NCBI GenBank assembly: GCA_916613615.1
Contig: OU744725.1
Span: forward strand, 59,094,575 to 59,158,574
Reading direction: 5' to 3'
Length of the DNA: 64,000 nucleotides
Source of the DNA: Steromphala cineraria
Lineage: Eukaryota; Mollusca; Gastropoda; Trochida; Trochidae
In this document: piece after piece, positions 24,201-36,200 of the stretch
How positions within the stretch are numbered: position 1 is the stretch's first letter
Layout: each line of letters starts with the position of its first letter
Program-made: the position numbers and the translations under genes
Notes under the pieces: generated by a model
The model's database searches: none
What the model saw: the letters and a program-made list of their open reading frames with translations, nothing else
Told to the model about the DNA's origin: nothing

Positions 24201-27200
24201 GAACACGGATATAGCGAACTCGGATATAGCGAACAATCGGATATAGTGAACAAATTTTCAAGTCCCGTCCCTATATAATATCATTAAAACTATATGTGTA
24301 TAGCGAACACCGGATATGCGAACTAAATTCTTTGGTCCCTTGGGGTTCGTTATATCCGAGTTCTACTGTACTTAAAACATTCTCAATAGAGTTGATATTT
24401 CAAGGACATGCGACCTACAGAGCTGCGGTCGGACCTAGTGGAGAAGAAACCTATCGAAATATCAAGTTCGATTCTCGATAGAGTTATTATTTTAAAACTT
24501 TTATTCCTTGTAACTATGCCGATTTTATTCAGACTGGATTCAAGGGGCTACCCCAGTACTCACTTTCCCTTGAAGTACGCGATGTAGAAGAGCGAGGCGT
24601 AATGGTTGACGAACTGGAAGAGGAACATCTTGAAGGTGAAGCTGTCCTCCCACTCCGTCTGTGTGCGGTGAGTCTCTGAACACCAGGAACAGATCATCAT
24701 CAATTAAAGGTGAAGTAGCACGTTTTGAGGGGGAATATAAGGTGATGTCAAGAAAATGAAAAGTAATGGTTCTAATTGAAAGACAATGTATTTAAACTAA
24801 ATGGAGCAGTAATAATTCAAATATATAACATAAAGTTTAGCCATGCAACTGCTTTTTCTTACACAAAATGAATTTAAGGTGTTCACACAAAATGGGCGCC
24901 AGTAGATTTTATGTGAATCTTCATACTTTGTCCTCTGACTATGGATGATTGATTTGTGAAATGAGGTTTTTTTTCACTCTCAAATTAATACAATTAGCAC
25001 TAACTTACAATTATCAGTGAAAATTTTAAAATAATTATAAAATTATCAAAAAACGTGCTACTGCCCCTTTAAAGGGAAAGTCCTATCAGGGTATGTTAAT
25101 TGTGTTCAATGTAATTTTCAAACTCCATCAAGAACTTGATATCCTACAGCACGGTTCGATTTAGTGTGGTTAAAGAGAATGCACCAGCTGATAGGTTGCA
25201 CTCTCCATAAATCGGTTGCACCAACAATTTCATGTTGCATTTTGAAAAGTTTGATCCTTTTTTTAAAGATGTCTTTTTGAATTACAAGATATAAACAAAA
25301 AAAGAAAAACAGTTACATTTGCTAAATGAAGTATCGATTTATGAGATTTTCACATTTAACCATTTGTTTTTGAAGCTATCACATTTATTACTTGCACTAG
25401 ATGCAACGTTGTACCTGCTTGCAATTTTTGCTGAAATAAACTTGCACTGGTGTAAGTTGTTAATAGCTTAATCGAACACTGTAAAGACACACTGCAAATT
25501 ATGTTATCTTATTTAATGTTTTTGAAAAAGTTGTCCCCTTTGGAGACACCTACAAACAGTAAAAAAAGGACAAAGGGCAAAACTCTGTAAAACATAATAA
25601 ATGTTTTGAGTGCTATGACAACATGTAGTAGGTCTCAGTTTAAATTCAACTTGAAACTTCAACAGTTTGAATAATTTTAAAATTAACCTACCAAAGTTTG
25701 TCAGGGCTTGTGCAAGAACTAGATATACCTGAAAGCAAGACAAAATTGAATAGATTAATTAATGTTTAGAAATATAATTGACCATCAAACATTGAGTAGC
25801 TAAAACAATGTCTTGAAACGAAAGTAATAACAATATTATTAAAATCTAAATATTTTAGATGTTTAAAAGACTTACCTTACCTTAGAGTTGCATGTTCCTA
25901 TGCTTACCGACCAAGATTGAGACTCGTGTTGACGGGGCTATCTCTATGTGAACCAAGTAGTGATACGGGAAGTGACACGTCAATACGGGGACAGGTATAC
26001 CGGAAGGTAATACTCAATCACGTGATAACCAAAAACTCTCACTTTTTTCCGCCAGAAAAAGTCCGAAGGAGTCCGGAGAAGAGGGGAGGAAGAGTCCAAC
26101 GATGGGCGGGATAAATCCTCTAAGGTAAGGTAAGTCTTTTAAACATCTAAAATATTTAGATTTTAATAAGTTCTTAACTTACCTTACCTTAGAGTTGCAT
26201 ACGATTCGACAGCAAGGCAGGTGGGTAGGACTCCAAGAGGACCATGCCAAACTGTGACCGTGCAGGCAGAGGAGACTGAGGGCGACGAATCTAAAAAGAC
26301 ACGAAAAACCAACAATCAACCAAGGCCTAAAGCAAAGCTAAGGTAAAGAAGAATAAAAAACAAACATCTTTACCTAACGAGCCGGCGGTTTGGTGAGTTG
26401 CTGAGCAAACACCAAAGGGCCAAAGGACTGTAAACCATCCACATCCTCCACCGCTAGGTCCCTGAGGTAGTGGGAAGCAAAGATGGTGGTGGATCTCCAA
26501 AAACAGCCCTCCATGATCGTAGGAACTGAACAGTTCCTGTGTACAGCCATCGTGGAAGCCAAAGCCCGAAGTTCATGCGGGTTGTTGGCTGCAGGATGGG
26601 GTAAGCCAGCAGCGTCATAGGCCGCTAAGATGGTCGAGCGGATCCACAAGGAGATGGAGTTCTTGTTAACCTCGCCCTTAACTGAGGGGGAAAAGGGGAT
26701 GAACAGTCGTTTCCTGGTACCCCTTCTGCTGGCTGACTTGTCGATGTAGACCTTCAAGGCCCGGACAGGACAAAGAGCCAATTCTTCAACCTCTGAAGTA
26801 GCAACAATAGAGGACAACGGGGGGATGGTGAACATCCTGTCTGGCTGTCCAGGAAGCTGGTTCTTGGCAATAAAATCCCATAAGAGCCCCAAATGAATAG
26901 AACCATGACGAGATTGCTCAAAACGGACACGAGTCACATCCAGGGCGTGGACCTCACTGACCCGTGCCGCCGTGGCCATGGCGACCAGGAAAGCAGTCTT
27001 CCGAGACAGGTTCTCAAAGGAAGCAGATTCCAAAGGTTCGTAAGGACGCCCACGGAGATGCTGTAGAACCACGTTCAGATCCCAGGCAGGACGGAACTTC
27101 TTCTTCTGATCCTCCTGCTTGAAGGCCTTAAGCATAGCGATGAGTTCTGGGACTGTCGATATCTTAGTATCCCTCTTAACTGCCAGGACGGAGTTGATGG

Positions 27201-30200
27201 CAGAAAGGTACGTGCCAATAGTACTGCCTTTTAAGGAACGCTTATTCCGAAGGTACAGTAGGAATTCCGCAAGGAATTGGGGCGACGCCTTGACAGGGTT
27301 CTGTGAATGTTCAGAGCAGAAACGTTCAAAGGAAAGCCACTTGTCGTCATACAGAGACCTAGTGGAAACTCTATGGGCCTTGGCAATAGTGTTGGCCACC
27401 TGCGTCGAGTAACCCTTCGATCTCAGAGCTTTCTTAAGATGGACCAAACGCAGAGATGAAACCTCTCTGGGTCCGGATGAGACAGGCGACTGTGGGGATG
27501 GCGAAGGAGGTTTGGCCAGGGAGGCAGAGGGTCTGGATCCCTTCCGACTAGATCTCTGAGATCTGGGAACCACGTCCTGGCCGGCCACCAAGACGCGACC
27601 AAAATCAGACGTATCTGCTGGGTCTGTTTGAGCTTGTCTACTACCTTGGGAAGAAGGATTGGAGGAGGGAACGCATAAGCGTCCAGTCCTTCCCAAGAGA
27701 GCGACAGGGCGTCCACTGCCCAAGCTGCCGGATCTGGAAGAGGGGAGACGTACACCGGCAGCTGGTTGTTGAACTTGGTTGCAAAGAGGTCGATCAAGGG
27801 TCTGGGATGGAGTTGGCAGATTAGATCGAACGCCTCCGGATGCAACATCCATTCGGTTGGCGAGGGCTTGTCCGGTCTGGACAAGGCGTCCGCTAGGACA
27901 TTCCGGCAGCCCGGAATGTGACGAGCCCGCGTCTCCACGTTGTTTGAGTCTGCGAGATGAAACAACTGGAACGTAAGGTCTAGTAACCTCCTCGACCCGG
28001 TGGTTCCCTGGTTGTTGATGAGATACACCACAGTGGAGTTGTCGGATACCACCAGAAGTCGAGACCCGCGCAGAAGCGGTATCCAATGCTGAATCGCCAA
28101 GACTGCTGCCTGCAACTCTAGGTGATTGATGTGCCAGGATTTCCTCTCGTCTGACCACAGACCGGAGACTGTGTGATCGTTGAGGTGAGCCCCCCAGCCC
28201 AGGAGAGATGCGTCCACAAACAACTGATGAGTGGGAGTGAACTCGACCAAAGAGACTCCGACGCAAACGTTCGACTGGACCGTCCACCACGTCAGGTACT
28301 GGTGGAGGTGGAATGGTAGAGCGAACTCGGAGTCGAGGTCGTCGGCAAGAATACGAGGCTTGAGGAAATTCTGGAGAGGTCTCAGCATGAGTCTGCCTCT
28401 GATGGTGAGATCCTGTGCTGACGTTAGAAGACCGAGAAGGGACTGCCACGCCCTGAGTCTTAGGGGTTCCCGGAGAGCTTGATGGGCGAAAGCTACAATC
28501 TTGCTCCACCTGTCGAGTGGAACAGACAGGCGAGCGAGATCGGTCTGGAAGTGACCTCCTATGAAGGTCAGACGTTGAGACGGAACCAGTGAGGACTTCT
28601 CGACGTTGATTAACCATCCCAACTGATGTAGGAGTCTGCGAGCAAAGTCTGTCTGTCTGTGTAGCAGAGCTGACGAGGCATGGCTCATGAGGCAATCGTC
28701 TTTGTAGGGGTCGAACCGGATCCCCCGAAGATGTAGGAACTTGACGATCGGAGCCGTAATTCTCGTGAATAACCACGGAGCCGTAGAAATTCCAAACGGG
28801 AGCACCTTCCATTGATAGTGTCGATGATCCATGACGAATCGAAGGTACTTCCGATGGGGTTCGTAGATTGGCACATGGAGGTAGGCGTCCTGGAGATCGA
28901 GGCTGACCAGCCAGTCGTGAGGTTGGAGCTGGGAACGCAGCTGCTCCAGAGACACCATCCTGAAGTGAGGCGGGGTTTCCATGTAGCGTTCGTTGAAAAC
29001 CGCCAGATTGTGGATCATCCTCAACTTGTCCGAGTTCTTCTTCGTGACAAGGAAGATGGGAGAGTAGAACCCTGGGGTGTCTATGGGTTCCAGCACTTCT
29101 TCTATGGCCCTCTTCTCCAGCAGGATCTCTATATTGGAGAGAAGCTGAGCGTGAAGGGTCTTCGGATACACGCGTGACCGGGGCAGGTTGGTCAGAGGCG
29201 GAGACGAGGTCATTGGCAGCTTGAAACCTGTCTTGAGGATATCGAGAACGAAGGGATCTTCTAGGATTGTCCAGTTGGGCCAGAAGATCCCGAGTCTCCC
29301 GCCTACGGGGGTCTGGTGGATCGGGACGGCTGGGGGCGGGAGATCCCAGTCGTGGTTTCCCAGGGCATCAACACCGCTTGTAGGACCTGAACTTGACCCC
29401 TGGGGTTCGGGGGCCCGTTCTGGACTGCTGAGGTTGAGACACAGGCTGCTTGTCGGTTTGTCGGCCTCTGCCTCTGTTGCCCTTCTGTGCTCCTCTAACC
29501 GAACTCCGACGCGGAATATAGTTAAACTTCGGCCTGTTGGAGAGGTTGATGGCAGAGTTCAACGCACGGATACCGGATAGGGTCACCTCAGTCTGAGTCA
29601 GTGCCGCATGTTCTTTATACACCTCAGGGATGAGGCCGGCAAAGACGGAGGGATGAGAGAAGGGAGCTCGCATTAAGGTCTTCTTGAATTCGTCACTCCA
29701 ACCACAGGGAGCCAGGAGACCCGCACGACGAATGGTTAAGACATTAGCCAAGGCTGATCGGAGTTGCTCCACGATGTCGGCCAATGTCTTATGTTGCCAC
29801 CGCATCATGGTGGTGAGGTGGAAGATCCGGGACTTGTTCTCCTCAGTCAAATCCTGCAGGATAGCGTCCGTGGCCGAGGCCAGTGCCGAGATAGGTTTAA
29901 GCGTCCTCCGCAGTTCGGTGTCCAAGGCCATAAGTTTAGCATCGGTGACCTTGAACTGCTGTTGAGAAGCAGGGGATAACCGGCCCACAGACTCATCCTG
30001 GACTGCCGCACCGTCAGCAAAGTCTAAGGAATGCACCTTGTAGAGGTGTGAAGCATTCTTGGCCGCCTTGAACGTAGGGTTAAGGGAGAGTTTCTTAAAA
30101 TCTTCGTCCAAGGAGGCTATGGCGTCCAGAACCAAGGGGTGTGGAGGGATTAACAGGGTAGGCTCATCCCAAATAGCCTGCAGGCGTGGAGCATTAGGGC

Positions 30201-33200
30201 CTGGAGACGGACAGTTAACTAGCCTGTCGGCTACCCAGCCGGTGACCTGACTGATGTTGAGATGAGAGGGTCTGTCATCATCCTCTTCATCGACCTCATC
30301 TTCCAACCGGTCCTCCTGGTCCTGCAACTGTAAGTGCGAACGGGACGTGGAAGGAGTAACTGGATCACGCTGCCTGGGAGATTCCGGAGAACGCTCTGGG
30401 GTGCGGAATTTCCTGGACGACGACACCGTACGACCCCTAGGAGAGGGAGTGCCCTGTAGGGGCGAAGGAGGAGGTCTGATCGGCGACACAGTGCGCTGAT
30501 CCTCTTGTCGAGAACGCTTGGGAGGCTGTTGTCGATCCCGAGGGTTGCTAGGAGTCTTGACAGGATCTCGCTTGCGAAGAGGAGAGCGAGACCGAGATCT
30601 AGAGTGATCCTTCCTAGGTGGATGAGGAGACTCCGAGCGCCGAGAGGAGCGCCGAGGAGGCGAGCGCCGAGGAGAGCGTCGCGTCTTGGATGGGCGCCAA
30701 GGAGACTGCTTGGGGGAAGCAGACCGTCGAGGAGAGCGCCGGGAAGGCGAGGAGCGCCGATTAGAAGACGAGGAGCGCCGAGGGGAGCGCTGAGGAGAGC
30801 GCTGCGTCTTCGAGGAGCGCCGAGGAGAGCGCTGAGGAGAGCGCTGCGTCTTCGAGGAGCGCCGAGGGGACTGCTTGGGTGAAGCAGATCGTCGAGGAGA
30901 GCGCTGGGGAGGCGAGGAGCGCCGCTTGGACGACGTAGAGCGCTTGGAGGAGCCCTTCTTCTTAGGAGAGGGCGAAGAGGAGCGCCTAGGAGTCCTGTCT
31001 CTCGACTTGGAGGCTCGATCTGACGAAGGAGAGCGCCGATGAGAGGACGAGGAGCGCCTGGAGGAGCTCTGTCTAGAGGTAGAGGCCTTGGATGCCGACT
31101 TGGAACCTCTCTTGGGAGTCGGGGAACGACGAGAAGAGGGCGAGGAGCGCCTAGAGGAGCTCTTCTCACGCTGACGCCCTGTAGGAGAGGAGGAGGAACG
31201 CCTGGAGTTCCTGTCGGAAGACTTCGAGTCCCGGCGACGGTCCTGGTGACGGAGGAACGCTTCAAGGAGCGCAGGTAGCCGAGGATCGGACAAGGCTGGT
31301 GTCGGGTTAGGCAAGGGATCCTGAGGAGGGTCCACATCCTTGGGAGGGAACTTGGAGAGGTCCGACGTAGAAGGAGTAGGGTCCTGAGGAGTAGGAGGCT
31401 CGACACGAGGGGGGGTCGACCTCGGGGGGGGTAGGTGACGGGTCTTGAACCTCTGAGGACATCCTGTGCGCCCGCTGTGAGAAGCGCTTGCGCACTACCG
31501 CCGAATAGCACTTGAAGGCGGAGGGGGACAGAGACAGACACTCCTGACACCTGGATGACACCGTACACAGTCGAAGGACCAAGCAGTCGGGGCAGCGTGA
31601 ATGCGGGTCCTTTGCTGATTTCTGACTCTTGCACTGAGTGCAATAGACTCTCATGGGATGTCTGTAACATCAAAAAGAGAGTAGCAAAACATCCACAAAA
31701 CATCCGTTAAATAAATAATTACCATAGCGTATATATTTATTTAGAAATATAAGGGATGAAGATGTTAAGATATATATTTATGCAAAGAGTATAAGATATA
31801 TATATATCAAAAGGTATTAAGAAGCATTGGGTATTAAAGAATTATAATTATAATATATAATATATAATATATAATACCTAGGCAGATTTATTACTTAAAA
31901 TTGAAAGTAATAAAGAAAAGAAAATAATAATGTAGGGTAAAGTCAATGTTAAACATGAAACATGTGCTATGACAGCAGTAACAATGGTCAACAAAGCAAA
32001 AGACAAACGAATTCAACCCCCCCGGGGCAAAGTCGTAAATAACGCTAAAAAGGTTAATTCTAGCAGAAAAAACGACAAGAAACAAGAAACAAAGATGCAT
32101 GGGGTTGAAATAAACCAAAAAGGTGCGTAAAAAACGGAAATTTGAAATAACGACATACATGCCGTTTTACGACACCACGCCCACAAGGAAGCCGCCATTA
32201 CAGGCAGGGGAAAAAAACAACAGGTGGGCGTGAAAAAACACGAAAACGAACGCCACAAGTGCAAAGAAGCACATGGAATGCGAGATAATGAAGTATAAGC
32301 GACCGAGAATGCGAAAAGAAGCATGAAGAACGCGTCGCAAGGAAAATATCGATGCAAGTTTTAGAAAAAACGAAGGCAAAAACATCGCGTCGAAAAGGTA
32401 GGTGTGAATAATGAAACTACTTGGTAAAGATAGCGAAGTGAATACATACCAACATCAAAATATCTGAATGGTAATAGCAAAAATTTCACTTAGATCAACA
32501 CGAGGTCCGTAGGGTACGGACCAAAGGAAAAAAGTGAGAGTTTTTGGTTATCACGTGATTGAGTATTACCTTCCGGTATACCTGTCCCCGTATTGACGTG
32601 TCACTTCCCGTATCACTACTTGGTTCACATAGAGATAGCCCCGTCAACACGAGTCTCAATCTTGGTCGGTAAGCATAGGAACATGCAACTCTAAGGTAAG
32701 GTAAGTTAAGAACATAGTAAATTTTCTTCAACAATGCATATGAAATATATATATCAGGTTGTTAATATTACTGCCTAATGTAACATTTTCCGTATTTGTT
32801 ATTTTGTCATGTTAATTGACAAGGAAAAATCTTGAGAAATAGGTAATTAGTTAAAAACATTATTACATTCGTTGACTTTACCAGTGTTTAAAATATAGCC
32901 TGTCCGCCAGTCCTTAAACTGGCTACTTTTTGGTCAGGACTGGTAACTTTTCAAAAAATTTCTTTTTTTCTCCTTAGGAATTGACCAATTAATTTTCAGG
33001 ACTGGCTAGGTTTCTAATCTATTTTATACACTGGCTTTACTCATATCATGTTAAAGATGGGAGCTAAGTTTATCAACCTATACCATCAAAAACCAGGGAC
33101 AGACACCTTCAGGGATTAGTTTAAGTCTTATGGTCGACCAAGGATGAGAATCATGTTTAAAGCGTACTAATCTAATTAGACTTGGCCAGTGTTGAGCGAG

Positions 33201-36200
33201 ATTTCATCAGTCCTCTCATAATCGGGATATATTTATACCAAACATGAAGCTAAGTTGGAAGAGCATCCCCTCAATATCTGGTATGTTCATGTCATACCAA
33301 TTTATGTTAAAGAAGGATAGAAAGTATAAAGGTGATACGAAAGGTTTCAGCCCACAATCTTTAAGGCTGTATAATCTTAGTCGGAAGTTGGACAGATTGG
33401 TCTGATTGGCGCCGACAGTGGAGGTACCAAAGTGTTTGAATTTGGTGGCTCAAGCTGAGTCTCTACCTCAATGATGCTAGTGAAACTAGTACAGGAAGGG
33501 GCCGGCGTAATTCCAGTAGACATCTTGGACGTAGAAGGCAGGGGAATAAAATATTAGCAAGACAGGGTTAAAGAAGGATAGTTTTGACGTACCCGACCGA
33601 GGATGATAATGATGCAGAGGTTGATGCAGGCAGCGGTGATGGAGGTGATGGTTGACGCTCTCTCGCTGATGGTGTTCTGGTTGATCCCGTAGAGAATTGT
33701 AGACACAGTAATGCGGTATACGATCACACCAAACACTGCCGCAACCACAACACACAACTGGAACATAGGAATCATTCATTTCTTTATTATAAAAAAAATG
33801 AAGTGATACATGAATCGTTCATAATCAAAAGAACATCATAATTAATTTGTAGAGGAAAACTTATTACCTTACCTGACTCTAATTTTGGAAACTCTTGTTA
33901 AGAATTTTAAGTCAGAATTATTATTTCTCTGAATACAGAAGATCATATTTAGAAAAGAAACACCCATTTTTTGTTAGGAAGTCAGAATAATTTGTTCTCT
34001 TAATACAGAAGACTGTAGATATTTTACGAAAGAAATGGCCAGTCATAACGAAAAAATAGAGCCATTGGCTCTGTAGCCTATCAGGGTTCATATCATTTTT
34101 GCTTTAGGGTGTGGCTAATGTGGTTCTCCCGTACTTCGGACACCATATATCATTAGCCCATCAGACCTCTCGGCCAGATGAGCTAAAAAGTCGATTAACC
34201 TTTATGTCTTGCAAACATTTGTTGTGTAACAAACGATCTGATTAAAAAGATACGTTGACTTGGTCATTTTCTTTTTAGAAATATGGCATAATCATAACTC
34301 AGGTTTAAAGGGGCAGTAGCACGTTTTTAGGGAGGATATAAGGTGATGTCAGGAAAATGAAAATTAATGGTTCCAATTGAAAGACAATGTATTTAAACCA
34401 AATGGAGCAGTAATACCGGTAATTCAAATATATCCCGTAAAGTTTAGCCTGGGGTTTCCTTTTTCTTACACAAAATGAATTAAAGGTGTTCACACAAAAT
34501 GGCGGCCAATGGATTTTATGTGAATCTTCACACTTTGTTCTTTGACTATGGATGATTGGCTTGTGTAATGAGATTTTTGACACGGTCAAAATAATATATT
34601 TAACATTAACTTACAATTATCAGTGAAAAACTTAAAATATAAAATTATCAAAAAACGTGCTACTGCCCCTTTAAAAGTTTGCATTGACGACAAGAGGCAG
34701 GTACTGACCATAAAGAGGACGACCCAGAGAGATGAGAAGTAGCGACACATCCTGCTCCCCAGGCTCAGGTATGGTTCCTCCAGCTGCAACAGACAGGTAC
34801 ACAGGTGAGCTAACGAGTTTCTGTAGCGCAGAATATAGCTTAAGGAACTTTTGGACAAAATGGCAAGTAGAAATGATTTTCATGTAGTTAAGCTTCAACC
34901 ATGACAAGACCTTGAATAAGAACCATAGTGTCAATATGATTATTATTACGCATGTATATCTTACATTTTGAATATAATTATTATGACACATATATATCTT
35001 TCATTTTTTATATTAAATATGTTTTAGATTAAATCTTAAGAATTTTGTTCTTGAATGAAACATCTTCATATGCTTTATCTCCTTTGAATCCTATTGAGAT
35101 AATGAAAATAAGAATATTGACAGTTCTTGTAAATTAAAATGATTATCAGATCAAGTACAAATGATGAGAAATGCCAATGCCCTGTATATATAAAAAATAC
35201 TCATGTATAATGGGGTCAAATACTGTTGCCTTCCAAAGGATTAAATTAACGTCATAATTCAAGAAGGTAGAATAAATATCAAATCATAAACCCCACTACC
35301 AAAGAATTATTAGAATTATATTTCTGTTCTCCTGTAGGGCTCTTATAACTAATATGAATAAATAAATTCAAAATTCAAGATGGAGAAATCAGAGTTATGT
35401 GACATTTCATGATCATTTTCAATGTAAGACTGAAGATGATTCACTGTAGACTAATAGCAAACATGCCAAACATATTAAAATATGATGCCGATCAAACAAT
35501 AGTTGATGAAATAAACAAGCACTCAGAGCGGCCGAGTTGAGTGACAGATGAATGATATCAATTGATTAATGACTTGAGATTATCATATTTAAAGCATCTG
35601 ATATGTTGAATATTATTCATAATACCGGTAATAGATATTCTGTAAAGATTTTGTTTTCTCAATTTATTGACGGGAATTCATAAATAAAATACATTGAATT
35701 GGAAAATTACTCTTCTTGTGCAAAATACATAACAATCTTTAATATACCTTTTCAACATGTGAGAATTGACTAAAATGGACTTCACGACTGAGGTTAAATG
35801 ATAATGATTCAGCTAGTAGGGAAAAGGTAGAGAGATGTCATGAAATAATATCAAAATATTTTATGGAATATGTTTACGAAATTCACAGACAATTTAAAAC
35901 ATGATGCTCATAAAACAGGACATTCATAATATGCTATATTATCTTGCAGCCTCTGAAAAGAAGACAAGCAGTGCAAAAGATACTTATATATTCAATTAAC
36001 TTGTAAGATTTCTTTGATCACTGTGTGCAAGAGAAAACTACCCAGTACGAATATAACCATCCCTCCCCACAGAGGCAGATCAAGTCATGAAATGTTGATA
36101 CAAGCTCTGTTATAATACGCCTAAATCCGTGGGTTCCGGCAGTTTCCCCTGGCGGAAAAAAATTGCACCACAATCCATTTGAATTTCTTTAACAAATGAC

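Larger units (their letters stand above)
25836..32713 (-). mobile_element. DIRS-type tyrosine-recombinase retrotransposon, near complete
   Basis: 6878 bp. The outer limits are read from the element itself: the internal segment 26118-26200 is the exact complement of the right end joined to the left end, which is the junction of the circular intermediate expected for DIRS elements. Inverted terminal repeats of about 181 bp (25870-26050 and 32526-32706) look identical. Coding order on the minus strand is a gag-like ORF, RT/RNase H, then tyrosine recombinase. No methyltransferase domain is recognised. No clear target duplication: the flanks are caata and atagt, sharing only ata. The identical repeats and long open frames indicate recent insertion, although gag carries a frame break. 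It lies in an anoctamin intron, same strand as the gene. Confidence 0.93.

Noticed and set aside
27423..27490. Programmed -1 frameshift heptamer at the end of the RT ORF
   Set aside because: No X XXY YYZ heptamer is visible before the stop. The nearest candidate words are not slippery.
27119..31278. Plus-strand frames inside the DIRS element
   Set aside because: They are antisense shadows of the GC-rich RT, YR and gag genes, with no recognisable domains.
30231..31703. 490-codon minus frame rich in Leu/Arg/Pro over gag
   Set aside because: It is the shifted reading of the Arg/Ser-rich gag body. Only its first part matches the frame near the gag start region, and it has no domain.
33486..33545. 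Minus frame ending [12 protein letters not shown]
   Set aside because: It directly follows exon 15's donor in an intron, is short, ends in a stop and does not match the next anoctamin segment, which is found at 25692-25728.
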